From JBDSTW01 sp039914705 (GTDB lineage Bacteria > Pseudomonadota > Gammaproteobacteria > SURF-13): a stretch of 17,366 nt of DNA. This document shows positions 7,739-15,060 of this stretch, in pieces. The DNA lies in the NCBI GenBank assembly GCA_039914705.1, contig JBDSOT010000018.1, positions 1 to 17,366 of the forward strand, written 5' to 3'. The translations under genes were made by a program, and so were the position numbers. Under the pieces are notes generated by a model. That model made no database searches, was not told where the DNA came from, and was given only the letters and a program-made list of their open reading frames with translations. Position 1 is the stretch's first letter. The number at the start of each line of letters is the position of its first letter.

Positions 7739-8172
7739 TATTCCTCGATCTTGCCGCCAGCGGCTTCGATAGCAACGCGTGCGCCTTTAGTAACGCTAAG
7801 GCCGCGCAGGGTGACCGCTGTTTTGATCTCGCCGGAGGCAATCACTTTGACGCGTTTGACATCCTGACGCACCAGATTCGCTGCCTTGAGGGCCAGCAAA
7901 TCGACTATACCACCGCTGATTTTAGCCAGCTCGTGCAAGCGAATCTCAGCCGTATCTCCCGCCGTTGGGGAGGCAAAACCGGCCTTGGGCAAGCGGCGTT
8001 GCAGCGGCATCTGCCCGCCCTCAAAACCAACCTTGTGATAACCACCGGCACGCGCATGTTGTCCCTTGTGTCCACGTCCACAGGTCTTGCCCAGGCCAGA
8101 ACCGCCACCGCGCCCAACGCGTTTTGCGGCTTGTTTGGCACCATCAGCGGGCTTGATCGTATTCAGGCGCAT
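7738..8172 (-). CDS. rplO: 50S ribosomal protein L15
   Basis: L15 is a late-assembly 50S protein with a long extension that penetrates the rRNA core. The 144-aa product begins MRLNTIKPADGAKQAAKRVG and has the glycine-rich signature GRGGGSGLGKTCGRGHKGQ (about 20-38), then GFEGGQMPLQRRLPKAGF. The length equals that of E. coli. Its ATG overlaps the rpmD stop (TGATG) and its stop overlaps the secY start (TAATG), so rpmD, rplO and secY are probably translated by coupled ribosomes. Confidence 0.98.
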   Translation of the reverse strand: MRLNTIKPADGAKQAAKRVGRGGGSGLGKTCGRGHKGQHARAGGYHKVGFEGGQMPLQRRLPKAGFASPTAGDTAEIRLHELAKISGGIVDLLALKAANLVRQDVKRVKVIASGEIKTAVTLRGLSVTKGARVAIEAAGGKIEE

Positions 8173-8414
8173 CAGACAATATCCTCGACGGTAACCATAT
8201 AGGAAACTTTATTGATCATGCCACGCACGCAGGCTGTATCTTCAAGCTCCACGCTATGGCGGATACGACGCAGTCCCAGGCCGGTTATACAGGCCTTGTG
8301 GACAGGCAACCTGCCGCTGACGCTCTTCGTCTGCGTTACCCGTATCCTCTTTTTCTGCTCGGGCTTGGCTTTTTTAGTTGCTGCCTTGGTTGTTGGCTTT
8401 TTCGTTTCAGGCAT
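8172..8414 (-). CDS. rpmD: 50S ribosomal protein L30 with a Lys-rich N-terminal extension
   Basis: L30 is a small peripheral 50S protein. The core from about residue 22 (KRIRVTQTKSVSGRLPVHK, then GLGLRRIRHSVELEDT and GMINKVSYMVTVED) matches E. coli L30. The product is 80 aa, against 59 in E. coli, because about 19 extra residues precede the core. They are rich in Lys, Thr and Ala (MPETKKPTTKAATKKAKPEQ) and look disordered. No ATG, GTG or TTG lies in the extension closer to the core, and the ATG at 8414 follows the rpsE stop by 3 nt, so the extension is probably real. Its stop overlaps the rplO start. Confidence 0.95.
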   Translation of the reverse strand: MPETKKPTTKAATKKAKPEQKKRIRVTQTKSVSGRLPVHKACITGLGLRRIRHSVELEDTACVRGMINKVSYMVTVEDIV

Positions 8415-8417
8415 GGC

Positions 8418-8924
8418 TTATTCCAGAATCTCGTTAAGGCTCTTGCCGCGCTTGGCTGCAATGTCCTGCGGAGCGGACATGGACACCAGACCCTTGATGG
8501 TGGCACGCACAACATTGATGGGGTTAGTGGAACCAATGCATTTGGCCAGCACATCGTGCACACCCAGCACATCGAACACCGCGCGCATCGCGCCGCCGGC
8601 GATGATGCCGGTACCTTCGGAGGCCGGTTGCATGAATACCTTGGCCGCGCCATGTCTTGATGTAACGGGATATTGCAGCGTCCCGCCCTTAAGGCTGATG
8701 GTGACCATGTTCCGGCGCGCGTCGTCCATGGCCTTTTGAATGGCTGCGGGAACCTCGCGGGCCTTACCGCGGCCCATGCCAATCTTACCGTTGCCATCAC
8801 CGGTTACCGTCAATGCCGCGAAACCAAACTGACGGCCGCCCTTGACAACCTTGGCGACACGATTGACGGCGATCAGTTTTTCCTGAAGGCCATCATTACT
8901 CTTTGGGACGTCATAACCCGCCAT
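8418..8924 (-). CDS. rpsE: 30S ribosomal protein S5
   Basis: S5 helps decoding accuracy and lines the mRNA entry site. The 168-aa protein carries the N-terminal double-stranded-RNA-binding-like domain (VAKVVKGGRQFGFAALTVTG, then GRGKAREVPAAIQKAMDDAR) and the C-terminal domain (QPASEGTGIIAGGAMRAVFD, GSTNPINVVRATIKGL, AAKRGKS). The KGGR loop, where spectinomycin-resistance changes occur in E. coli, looks wild type. It lies 9 nt after rplR and 3 nt before rpmD, in standard spc-cluster order. Confidence 0.98.
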   Translation of the reverse strand: MAGYDVPKSNDGLQEKLIAVNRVAKVVKGGRQFGFAALTVTGDGNGKIGMGRGKAREVPAAIQKAMDDARRNMVTISLKGGTLQYPVTSRHGAAKVFMQPASEGTGIIAGGAMRAVFDVLGVHDVLAKCIGSTNPINVVRATIKGLVSMSAPQDIAAKRGKSLNEILE

Positions 8925-8933
8925 AATTAATCC

Positions 8934-9287
8934 TTAAAATTCCAGGCCGTGTTCACGCGCCGCATCCGCCAGCGCCTTCACACGACCATGATATTGAAAA
9001 CCGGAACGATCAAATGCCACGCGTGTCACACCGGCGGCCTTGGCTTTTTCTGCTATGGCCTTACCGACGGCGACGGCAGCCGCAATATTGCCGGTGTATT
9101 TAAGCTCGGCCTTGACTGATGCATCGAGTGTCGAGGCGCACGCTATTACCTCGGAACCACTGGGCGCGATAATCTGCGCGTAGATGTGGCGCGGTGTACG
9201 GTTGATACATAAACGCACCGCGCATAATTCCTTGATCTTTGAGCGGGCACGCAGGGCGCGGCGCAAACGGGATGTCTTTTTTTCCAT
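8934..9287 (-). CDS. rplR: 50S ribosomal protein L18
   Basis: L18 binds 5S rRNA and joins it to the central protuberance. The 117-aa product (the same length as in E. coli) has the basic N-terminus KTSRLRRALRARSKIKE, the RLCINRTPRHIYAQIIAP strand pair, and the end FDRSGFQYHGRVKALADAAR, with a GLEF-type C-terminus. It works with L5 (rplE), encoded in the same cluster. Spacing is 23 nt after rplF and 9 nt before rpsE. Confidence 0.98.
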   Translation of the reverse strand: MEKKTSRLRRALRARSKIKELCAVRLCINRTPRHIYAQIIAPSGSEVIACASTLDASVKAELKYTGNIAAAVAVGKAIAEKAKAAGVTRVAFDRSGFQYHGRVKALADAAREHGLEF

Positions 9288-9310
9288 GATAGCGATGGAG
9301 CCTTAGTAAA

Positions 9311-9844
9311 TTACTTCTTCTTGACTTCTTTACGGATGACAACTTCATCCGAGTAGCGCACGCCCTTGCCTTTATACGGTTCGACCGGGCGGTAGGAACG
9401 AATCACGGCAGCCACCTGGCCGACCTGCTGCTTATCCATTCCCTTAACAACAATCTCGGTCTGGCTAGGAGTTTCGATGGTAATCCCCTGCGGTATCTTG
9501 AACACCACGGGATGGGAAAATCCCAAGGTCAAATTCAGCGCCTGGCCCTGAGTCTGAGCACGATAGCCGACACCCACCAAATCCAGTTTTTTGCTGAATC
9601 CCGCGCCGACGCCGATTACCAGATTATTGATCAAGGCGCGCATGGTGCCTGCCAAGGCACTGGAGGCAATGCTGTTATGGCGAGGCGCAACCTTGATTAC
9701 GTTATCTTCACGGCCGACACTGACGGAGTCGTGCACATTCAGGTGCAGAGAACCTTTAGCACCTTTAACGGTAACCGTCTGTCCGCTGACATTGACATCA
9801 AGGCCTGCGGGAATCGTAACGGGATTTTTTGCAACTCTAGACAT
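9311..9844 (-). CDS. rplF: 50S ribosomal protein L6
   Basis: L6 lies near the base of the L7/L12 stalk by the sarcin-ricin loop and is needed for late 50S assembly. The 177-aa product matches the E. coli length: MSRVAKNPVTIPAGLDV at the start, two repeated L6 folds (about 1-80 and 83-177), LVGVGYRAQTQG, LGFSHPVVFKIPQGI, and the signature RPVEPYKGKGVRYSDE near the end. An AGGTGA ribosome-binding site precedes the ATG, 17 nt after rpsH. Confidence 0.98.
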   Translation of the reverse strand: MSRVAKNPVTIPAGLDVNVSGQTVTVKGAKGSLHLNVHDSVSVGREDNVIKVAPRHNSIASSALAGTMRALINNLVIGVGAGFSKKLDLVGVGYRAQTQGQALNLTLGFSHPVVFKIPQGITIETPSQTEIVVKGMDKQQVGQVAAVIRSYRPVEPYKGKGVRYSDEVVIRKEVKKK

Positions 9845-9861
9845 TTCTTATCACCTGGGTA

Positions 9862-10257
9862 CTACGATACGTAGCAGAGTACTTCTCCGCCATAGCCGAC
9901 AGCACGGGCGGCGCGATCCGTCATCAACCCATGCGAGGTGGACACAATGGCAATGCCCAAACCACCGATCACCTTGGGAAGTTTTTGCTTGCCTTTGTAC
10001 AATCGCAGACCCGGTCGGCTCGCGCGCTGAATAGTGTCGATGACGGGTTTGCCCGCGTAGTACTTCAAGGCAATAGCTAATGTTGGCTTACCGTCGATTT
10101 CATGCACGGCAAAATCGTTAATATAGCCCTCGTCGCGCAACACCTTGGCAATGGCCTGCTTAAGCTTTGATGAGGGCATCGTCACCTCAATCTTCTCAGC
10201 TGTCTGACCGTTGCGGATGCGCGTCAACATGTCGGCAATAGGGTCTGTCATACTCAT
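9862..10257 (-). CDS. rpsH: 30S ribosomal protein S8
   Basis: S8 binds the central domain of 16S rRNA early in assembly and in E. coli represses the spc operon by binding mRNA near the L5 start. The 131-aa product begins MSMTDPIADMLTRIRNGQ, contains TMPSSKLKQAIAKVL and SRPGLRLYKGKQKLPKV, and ends with the conserved STSHGLMTDRAARAVGYGGE, which includes the RNA-contacting STS turn. It ends in TAG. Spacing is 37 nt after rpsN and 17 nt before rplF. Autoregulation by S8 is likely from the family, but I did not identify the target hairpin here. Confidence 0.98.
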   Translation of the reverse strand: MSMTDPIADMLTRIRNGQTAEKIEVTMPSSKLKQAIAKVLRDEGYINDFAVHEIDGKPTLAIALKYYAGKPVIDTIQRASRPGLRLYKGKQKLPKVIGGLGIAIVSTSHGLMTDRAARAVGYGGEVLCYVS

Positions 10258-10294
10258 AAGTTCAGCTCCGGAAATTCAATTGCACGTAAAATTG

Positions 10295-10600
10295 TTACCA
10301 GCTGGCCTTGACCAGGCCCGGCACATCACCGCGCATGGCGGCCTCACGAAGTTTATTGCGGCCCAGTCCGAACTTGCGGTAGAAGCCGTGCGATCTGCCA
10401 GTAATGCGGCAGCGATTGCGCAAACGGCAGGGGCTTGCGTTGCGCGGCAAGGCCTCGAACTGGCGGCGGGCAGCCTGGCGGTTTTCTTCTGTTGTATTTG
10501 GATCGGTCATCTGTTTTTTGAAGGTGTCGCGCTTGGCCGCATATTTTTTGATAACCAAGGCGCGCTTGATCTCGCGATTAACCATTGAAGTCTTTGCCAT
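10295..10600 (-). CDS. rpsN: 30S ribosomal protein S14, zinc-free long form
   Basis: S14 assembles late in the 30S head near the A site. At 101 aa it is the long form without the CxxC...CxxC zinc ribbon: MAKTSMVNREIKRALVIKKY at the start, LPRNASPCRLRNRCRITGRSHG at about 50-70, and FYRKFGLGRNKLREAAMRGD then VPGLVKASW at the end. Two cysteines occur (in SPCRLRNRC), but not in zinc-ribbon spacing. It is 7 nt after rplE. Confidence 0.98.
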   Translation of the reverse strand: MAKTSMVNREIKRALVIKKYAAKRDTFKKQMTDPNTTEENRQAARRQFEALPRNASPCRLRNRCRITGRSHGFYRKFGLGRNKLREAAMRGDVPGLVKASW

Positions 10601-10607
10601 GTTCGCC

Positions 10608-11150
10608 TTAGCCCTGCTTTAAAGGGAAATTAAAGGCCATCAGCAAGGCGCGCCCCTCTGCGTCGTTCTTTGCTGTGGTAGTAATCGTAATATCCATGCC
10701 GCGCAGGGCATCAATCTTGTCGTAATCAATCTCGGGGAAAATAATCTGCTCACGCACGCCCAGACTGTAGTTGCCGGAGCCGTCGAATGACTTGGCATTG
10801 AAGCCACGGAAATCGCGGATGCGCGGGATAGCAATGTTCACCAGTCGGTCGAGAAATTCATACATGCGCTTGCGCCGCAGCGTGACCTTGCAACCAATCG
10901 GCCAGTTATCGCGAATCTTGAAGCCGGCGATAGACTTGCGCGACAGTGTGACGACGGGCTTCTGCGCGGCGATTTTGGTCATATCGGCGACGGCGTTATC
11001 CATCACCTTCTTGTCCGCAACGGCCTCGCCCACGCCCATGTTCAGGGTAATTTTGCTGATGCGCGGCACCTGCATGACATTCTGATAGCCGAACTGTTCC
11101 ATCAGCTTCTTGGCCACCGTGTCGCGATAATAGTCTTGAAGTCTTGCCAC
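10608..11150 (-). CDS. rplE: 50S ribosomal protein L5
   Basis: L5 binds 5S rRNA and contacts the P-site tRNA from the central protuberance. The 180-aa product shows MQVPRISKITLNMGVGEAVA (about 26-45), AGFKIRDNWPIGCKVTLR, IPRIRDFRGFNAKSFDGSGN and REQIIFPEIDYDKIDALRG, and is one residue longer than in E. coli. It starts with GTG (complement of 11148-11150), 5 nt after the rplX stop, with AGG about 8 nt upstream. In E. coli this junction is the S8 repressor target. The GTG start and tight spacing suggest coupling to rplX. Confidence 0.98.
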   Translation of the reverse strand: MARLQDYYRDTVAKKLMEQFGYQNVMQVPRISKITLNMGVGEAVADKKVMDNAVADMTKIAAQKPVVTLSRKSIAGFKIRDNWPIGCKVTLRRKRMYEFLDRLVNIAIPRIRDFRGFNAKSFDGSGNYSLGVREQIIFPEIDYDKIDALRGMDITITTTAKNDAEGRALLMAFNFPLKQG

Positions 11151-11155
11151 CTTGA

Positions 11156-11473
11156 TTACCTGTCAATAACTTCATTGTTGGATTTAAAGAAACGCACCTT
11201 ACGGCCATCTTCTAACAGACGAATGCCGACCTTGCCAGCCTGTTTGGTAGCTGGATTGAACAATGCAATATTCGAGATGTGCAACGACATTTCTTTCTCG
11301 ACAATGCCACCGCCTATGCCTTTGTTCGGATTAGGCTTGGTGTGGCGCTTGGCCATATTCACATTTTCGACCATGACCCGGTCGTTAGGCAGCACACGCA
11401 GAACACTTCCGCGCTTGCTTTTGTCTTTACCGGTGATGACGATGACATCATCGCCTTTTCGAATCTTGCGCAT
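11156..11473 (-). CDS. rplX: 50S ribosomal protein L24
   Basis: L24 is one of two proteins that initiate 50S assembly and sits by the exit tunnel. The 105-aa product begins with the KOW motif (MRKIRKGDDVIVITGKDKSK, then RGSVLRVL; about 3-30) and has VENVNMAKRHTKPNPNKGIGG and EKEMSLHISNIALFNPAT, as in E. coli (104 aa). It is the second gene of the spc cluster, 18 nt after rplN and 5 nt before the GTG of rplE. Confidence 0.98.
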   Translation of the reverse strand: MRKIRKGDDVIVITGKDKSKRGSVLRVLPNDRVMVENVNMAKRHTKPNPNKGIGGGIVEKEMSLHISNIALFNPATKQAGKVGIRLLEDGRKVRFFKSNNEVIDR

Positions 11474-11491
11474 AATTGAAGGCTCTTCGGC

Positions 11492-11860
11492 TTATAAAAC
11501 TTCAGGGGCTAGCGAAATGATCTTCATGAATTTTTCACCGCGCAGTTCGCGCGTGACCGGGCCGAAAATGCGTGTGCCGATTGGCTGCTGCTGATTATTG
11601 AGCAACACGGCGGCATTGCCATCAAAACGAATAACCGAGCCATCGGGACGGCGCAGACCTTTGCGGGTGCGTACGACCACCGCATCGTAGACTTCGCCTT
11701 TCTTTACCTTGCCGCGCGGGATTGCCTCTTTAATGCTGACCTTGATGATGTCGCCAATACCTGCATAACGGCGATGGGAGCCGCCCAATACCTTGATACA
11801 CATCAGGCGCCGGGCGCCGCTGTTGTCGGCTGCTTCCAGGATGGATTGCATTTGTAACAT
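11492..11860 (-). CDS. rplN: 50S ribosomal protein L14
   Basis: L14 forms an intersubunit bridge. The 122-aa product has LEAADNSGARRLMCIKVLGG, then SHRRYAGIGDIIKVSIKEA, IPRGKVKKGEVYDAVVVRT and the end ELRGEKFMKIISLAPEVL. It is one residue shorter than E. coli L14, in the NNQQQPIGTRIFGP loop. It is the first gene of the spc cluster: a 97-nt gap with a promoter lies upstream, and a GGAGAAG ribosome-binding site stands before the ATG. Confidence 0.98.
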   Translation of the reverse strand: MLQMQSILEAADNSGARRLMCIKVLGGSHRRYAGIGDIIKVSIKEAIPRGKVKKGEVYDAVVVRTRKGLRRPDGSVIRFDGNAAVLLNNQQQPIGTRIFGPVTRELRGEKFMKIISLAPEVL

Positions 11861-11912
11861 CGAACTTCTCCAACAAATTAAGGTTACTTATCCGACCAGC
11901 GGAAAGCCGATC

Positions 11913-11940
11913 ATTATACATTAAACAGCCTATAGCCCAA
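11913..11940 (-). promoter_or_regulatory. Predicted spc-operon promoter in the rpsQ-rplN gap
   Basis: On the minus strand, TTGGGC (complement of 11935-11940) is separated by 16 nt from a perfect TATAAT (complement of 11913-11918). The -35 box matches the consensus at 3 of 6 positions. It is in the 97-nt gap between rpsQ and rplN, exactly where E. coli has its spc promoter, and would give a leader of about 45 nt before rplN. No terminator separates the S10 and spc clusters, so read-through from S10 is also likely. Confidence 0.7.
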
Positions 11941-11957
11941 GCTAAATTTAAGCTTTA

Positions 11958-12221
11958 TCAGACGGCTTTTTCGACTACAGACAAAAGCTTCCAGGCCTTG
12001 GTTTTAGAAATAGGACGACATTGTTCTATGGTGACCAGATCGCCTTCACCGCAGACATTTTCTTCATCGTGCGCGTGAAGCTTGGTCGTGCGTTTGACAT
12101 ATTTTCCGTAAGTCTGATGCTGCACCTTGCGCTCTATTATTACCGTGATGGATTTGTCCATCTTGTTGCTCACCACACGCCCGGTCACGCTACGGGAAAC
12201 CTTTTTATCGTCGCTCATCAT
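11958..12221 (-). CDS. rpsQ: 30S ribosomal protein S17
   Basis: S17 is an early 16S rRNA 5'-domain-binding protein with an OB fold. The 87-aa product has VTGRVVSNKMDKSITVIIER, KYVKRTTKLHAHDEENVCGE, then GDLVTIEQCRPISKTKAWKL and a VVEKAV end. Two ATG codons stand in tandem (12221 and 12218). The first overlaps the rpmC stop by 4 nt (ATGA) and the second by 1 nt, so the true N-terminus may be one residue shorter. It is the last gene of the S10 cluster. Confidence 0.97.
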   Translation of the reverse strand: MMSDDKKVSRSVTGRVVSNKMDKSITVIIERKVQHQTYGKYVKRTTKLHAHDEENVCGEGDLVTIEQCRPISKTKAWKLLSVVEKAV

Positions 12222-12412
12222 GCCTTACCCGACTTTTGATGTATTACTGTCTTAATGCGCGCGATGCTGCGGCGCACAACCTTTATTTGATTCGGCTTGG
12301 TGAGTTGGCCGGTACCCTTTTGCATGCGCAGATTAAATTGCTCGCGGGTAAGTTCCAGAAGTTCTTTACCGAGATCTGCAGCGCTTTTTTCTCTGAGTTC
12401 GTTTGCTTTCAT
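12218..12412 (-). CDS. rpmC: 50S ribosomal protein L29
   Basis: L29 lies at the exit tunnel next to L23 and helps form the docking area for trigger factor and SRP. The 64-aa all-helical product starts MKANELREKSAADLGKELLE and contains LTREQFNLRMQKGTGQLTKP, then a RRSIARIKTVIHQK end, close to E. coli (63 aa). It overlaps rplP by 1 nt (TAATG) and rpsQ by 4 nt, so translation is probably coupled on both sides. Confidence 0.97.
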   Translation of the reverse strand: MKANELREKSAADLGKELLELTREQFNLRMQKGTGQLTKPNQIKVVRRSIARIKTVIHQKSGKA

Positions 12413-12825
12413 TACATTAGCGTCCTGGTCACAAAGGTGGTGAGCACGGGGAGTTTTGCGGCGGCTAATTTGAAGGCCTCGCGTGCAATCTCTTCCGTGA
12501 CGCCTTCCATTTCATACAGCATGCGCCCCGGTTGCACCTGCGCAACCCAGTATTCGACATTACCCTTACCGTTACCCATACGCACTTCAAGCGGCTTTTT
12601 AGATATTGGCTTATCGGGGAATAAACGTATCCATATCTTGCCACCGCGTTTAACGTGGCGCGTCATGACGCGGCGCGCGGCCTCGATCTGACGGGCGGTT
12701 ACACGACCACGCGTGGTCGCCTTAAGGCCGAATTCGCCGAAGCTGACTTTATTGCCGGTATTCGCCAGGCCACGATTCTGGCCTTTCATTTGCTTGCGAA
12801 ATTTGGTTCGTTTTGGTTGCAACAT
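12412..12825 (-). CDS. rplP: 50S ribosomal protein L16
   Basis: L16 helps shape the A site and the peptidyl-transferase region. The 137-aa product begins MLQPKRTKFRKQMKGQNRGL, has TARQIEAARRVMTRHVKRGG and KIWIRLFPDKPISKKPLEVR, then MGNGKGNVEYWVAQVQPGRM. The arginine in PLEVRMGNGKG corresponds to E. coli Arg81, which the oxygenase YcfD/RoxA hydroxylates, so the site is kept. It is 5 nt after rpsC and overlaps the rpmC start. Confidence 0.98.
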   Translation of the reverse strand: MLQPKRTKFRKQMKGQNRGLANTGNKVSFGEFGLKATTRGRVTARQIEAARRVMTRHVKRGGKIWIRLFPDKPISKKPLEVRMGNGKGNVEYWVAQVQPGRMLYEMEGVTEEIAREAFKLAAAKLPVLTTFVTRTLM

Positions 12826-12830
12826 GAGAC

Positions 12831-13529
12831 TTAGTTCCCTTGTGTAACGGCGTGTGGTGCGGGCTTCTCACCGGCCAATTCGGCACCGGCGTGCTCGGCG
12901 AGATTGAAGGTCTCACCCTTGAATATCCACACCTTCACACCAATGATGCCGTAAGTGGTAAGGGCCTCGGCAAAGCCATAGTCGATATTGGCGCGTAAGG
13001 TGTGCAGCGGCACGCGACCTTCACGGTACCATTCACTACGCGCGATTTCGCCGCCGTTCAGGCGGCCGCCAACCATAATTTTAATACCCAAACCGCCGAT
13101 GCGCATGGCATTGGTCACGGCGCGTTTCATGGCGCGACGAAACATGATGCGCCGCTCCAGCTGTTGTGCGACGCTCTCGGCCACCAGATAAGCGTCGAGC
13201 TCCGGCTTACGGATTTCTTCCACGCTGACATGTACAGGCACACCCATCATTTCGGAAACCTGCTTGCGCAGCGTCTCGATGTCTTCGCCCTTCTTGCCGA
13301 TCACGATGCCGGGGCGGGCGGTATGAATCGTGATGCGTGCGTTGCGCGCCGGGCGTTCGATCTGAATGCGGCTCACCGAGGCCAGCGCCAGCTTCTTTTT
13401 CAGAAAGGCGCGCACCTGTAAATCGGTGTTCAGATAATTGGCGTAATTCTTGGAATCGGCATACCAGGTCGATGTCCAGTCTGTGACTATGCCTAAGCGA
13501 ATTCCGGTTGGATGTACCTTATGACCCAT
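12831..13529 (-). CDS. rpsC: 30S ribosomal protein S3
   Basis: S3 lies at the mRNA entry channel and contributes to the ribosomal helicase activity. The 232-aa product (E. coli 233) begins MGHKVHPTGIRLGIVTDWTS, carries a KH RNA-binding domain with the GxxG loop in GIVIGKKGEDIETLRKQV (about 75-92), and has the C-terminal domain with GRLNGGEIARSEWYREGRVP and ANIDYGFAEALTTYGIIGVK. The tail is rich in Ala and Glu. It is 34 nt after rplV and 5 nt before rplP. Confidence 0.98.
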   Translation of the reverse strand: MGHKVHPTGIRLGIVTDWTSTWYADSKNYANYLNTDLQVRAFLKKKLALASVSRIQIERPARNARITIHTARPGIVIGKKGEDIETLRKQVSEMMGVPVHVSVEEIRKPELDAYLVAESVAQQLERRIMFRRAMKRAVTNAMRIGGLGIKIMVGGRLNGGEIARSEWYREGRVPLHTLRANIDYGFAEALTTYGIIGVKVWIFKGETFNLAEHAGAELAGEKPAPHAVTQGN

Positions 13530-13563
13530 TGCAGCCTCTCTTACCTAAATACTTTCTTAACGT

Positions 13564-13899
13564 TTACTTGCCGTCGGCGACGGTGATAGTGATGTGACTG
13601 GTGCGCTTGAGTACCCGGCTGCCGCGCCCCTTGGCACGCGCATGCATGCGCTTTTGCGTAGGGCCGCCGTCGATGAATATGGTTGATACCTTCAATTCAT
13701 CGATGTCAGCACCCAGATTATGCTCGGCGTTGGCAATGGCGGATTCCAATACCTTCTTGACCATGCCTGCCGCCTTCTTCTGGCTGAAGGTCAGTAATTG
13801 CAGCGCGCGTTCCACTGACATGCCACGAATCTGGTCGGCCACCAGCCGCCCCTTTTGGGCAGACAGATGGGCGTATTTTAATTTTGCTATAGCTTCCAT
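13564..13899 (-). CDS. rplV: 50S ribosomal protein L22
   Basis: L22 lines the nascent-peptide tunnel; its beta-hairpin loop is where macrolide-resistance changes arise. The 111-aa product has LKYAHLSAQKGRLVADQIRG, LLTFSQKKAAGMVKKVLESA and IANAEHNLGADIDELKV, with the loop GPTQKRMHARAKGRGSRVLK (about 78-97) intact and of normal length. It lies 22 nt after rpsS and 34 nt before rpsC. Confidence 0.98.
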   Translation of the reverse strand: MEAIAKLKYAHLSAQKGRLVADQIRGMSVERALQLLTFSQKKAAGMVKKVLESAIANAEHNLGADIDELKVSTIFIDGGPTQKRMHARAKGRGSRVLKRTSHITITVADGK

Positions 13900-13921
13900 T
13901 TAACGAACCTCGTGTAACTGA

Positions 13922-14194
13922 TTACTTGGCTTTCTTATCGCTTACATGACCGCGGAAGGTACGCGTAGGGACGAATTCGCCGAGTTTGTGGCCGACCATA
14001 TTATCGCTGATCAACACGGGTATATGCAGACGGCCGTTATGCACGGCAAGCGTCAGGCCGATCATGTCCGGCAGGATCATGGAGCGGCGCGACCAGGTCT
14101 TGATCGGACGCTTACTGCTGGTGGCGAATGCGGCCTCAACCTTTTTAATCAGGTGGGCATCGACGAACGGGCCTTTTTTGACTGAACGTGGCAT
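13922..14194 (-). CDS. rpsS: 30S ribosomal protein S19
   Basis: S19 lies in the 30S head with S13 and bridges to the 50S subunit. The 90-aa product begins MPRSVKKGPFVDAHLIKKVE and contains TWSRRSMILPDMIGLTLAVH, then NMVGHKLGEFVPTRTFRGHV, closely matching E. coli (92 aa). It is 14 nt after rplB and 22 nt before rplV. Confidence 0.98.
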   Translation of the reverse strand: MPRSVKKGPFVDAHLIKKVEAAFATSSKRPIKTWSRRSMILPDMIGLTLAVHNGRLHIPVLISDNMVGHKLGEFVPTRTFRGHVSDKKAK

Positions 14195-14208
14195 GGTATT
14201 TCTCGTCC

Positions 14209-15033
14209 TTACTTATTGCGACGGCGCACGATCATGCCGTCAGTACGTTTGTTGCCGCGGGTCTTGTAACCCTTGGTCGGCGTGCCCCACGGCGATACCG
14301 GATGGCGTCCGCCCGAGGTACGTCCTTCACCACCGCCGTGCGGATGATCAACCGGATTCATCGCCACACCGCGCACGGTTGGACGGATACCGCGCCAGCG
14401 TTTGGCACCGGCCTTGCCCAGGGAACGCAGGCCGTGCTCGGCATTGCCGACCTCACCCAGGGTCGCGCGGCAGTCGGACTGTATCTTGCGCATCTCGCCC
14501 GAGCGCAAGCGCAGAGTGGCGCTGGCACCTTCACGCGCAACAAGCTGAACGGCGGCACCGGCGCTACGCGCAATCTGCGCACCCTTGCCCGGCTTCATCT
14601 CGATGCAATGCACCGTGCTGCCGATCGGGATGTTGCGTATCGGCAGGCAGTTGCCGGGTTTAATCGGCGCATCCGCGCCCGACACAATCTGGCTCCCCGC
14701 CTCAATGCCTTTCGGGGCAATGATATAACGGCGCTCACCGTCACCGTACAATACCAAGGCAATATGCGCACTGCGGTTAGGATCGTACTCAATACGCTCT
14801 ACCGAACCCACAATGCCGTCTTTATCGCGTTTGAAATCAATAATGCGGTAGTGCTGTTTGTGTCCGCCACCCTGATGTCTGACGGTGATGCGGCCCTGAT
14901 TATTTCGGCCAGCACTCTTACTCTGCTTTTCCAGGAGCGGCGCAAAAGGCTCGCCCTTATGCAGATTGGGAGTCACCACCTTGACGACAAAGCGGCGTCC
15001 GGGGGAGGTTGGTTTAGTTTTTACAAGTGCCAT
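14209..15033 (-). CDS. rplB: 50S ribosomal protein L2
   Basis: L2 is a primary 23S rRNA-binding protein required for subunit joining and for an active peptidyl-transferase centre. The 274-aa product (E. coli 273) has the OB-fold part (GRNNQGRITVRHQGGGHKQH, about 42-61), the KOW-like SH3 part (KPGNCLPIRNIPIGSTVHCI) and the conserved GVAMNPVDHPHGGGEGRTSG (about 218-237), including the histidine implicated near the peptidyl-transferase centre. It is separated from rplW by an unusual 152-nt spacer that carries inverted repeats. Confidence 0.98.
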   Translation of the reverse strand: MALVKTKPTSPGRRFVVKVVTPNLHKGEPFAPLLEKQSKSAGRNNQGRITVRHQGGGHKQHYRIIDFKRDKDGIVGSVERIEYDPNRSAHIALVLYGDGERRYIIAPKGIEAGSQIVSGADAPIKPGNCLPIRNIPIGSTVHCIEMKPGKGAQIARSAGAAVQLVAREGASATLRLRSGEMRKIQSDCRATLGEVGNAEHGLRSLGKAGAKRWRGIRPTVRGVAMNPVDHPHGGGEGRTSGGRHPVSPWGTPTKGYKTRGNKRTDGMIVRRRNK

Positions 15034-15060
15034 GTTGTATCCTTAATTCCTAAAAACTCC

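Noticed and set aside
8212..8739. 175-codon plus-strand open frame over rpmD and rpsE
   Set aside because: Antisense to two certain genes, with no family resemblance and no translation signals.
11130..11170. S8 repressor hairpin at the rplX-rplE junction
   Set aside because: Expected from E. coli, but I could not identify the conserved S8-binding helix by eye; a covariance-model search of this region would decide.
11939..11955. AAGCT/AGCTT dyad just after rpsQ as a terminator of the S10 cluster
   Set aside because: Only about five AT-rich base pairs with no U-run; it overlaps the -35 region of the likely spc promoter.
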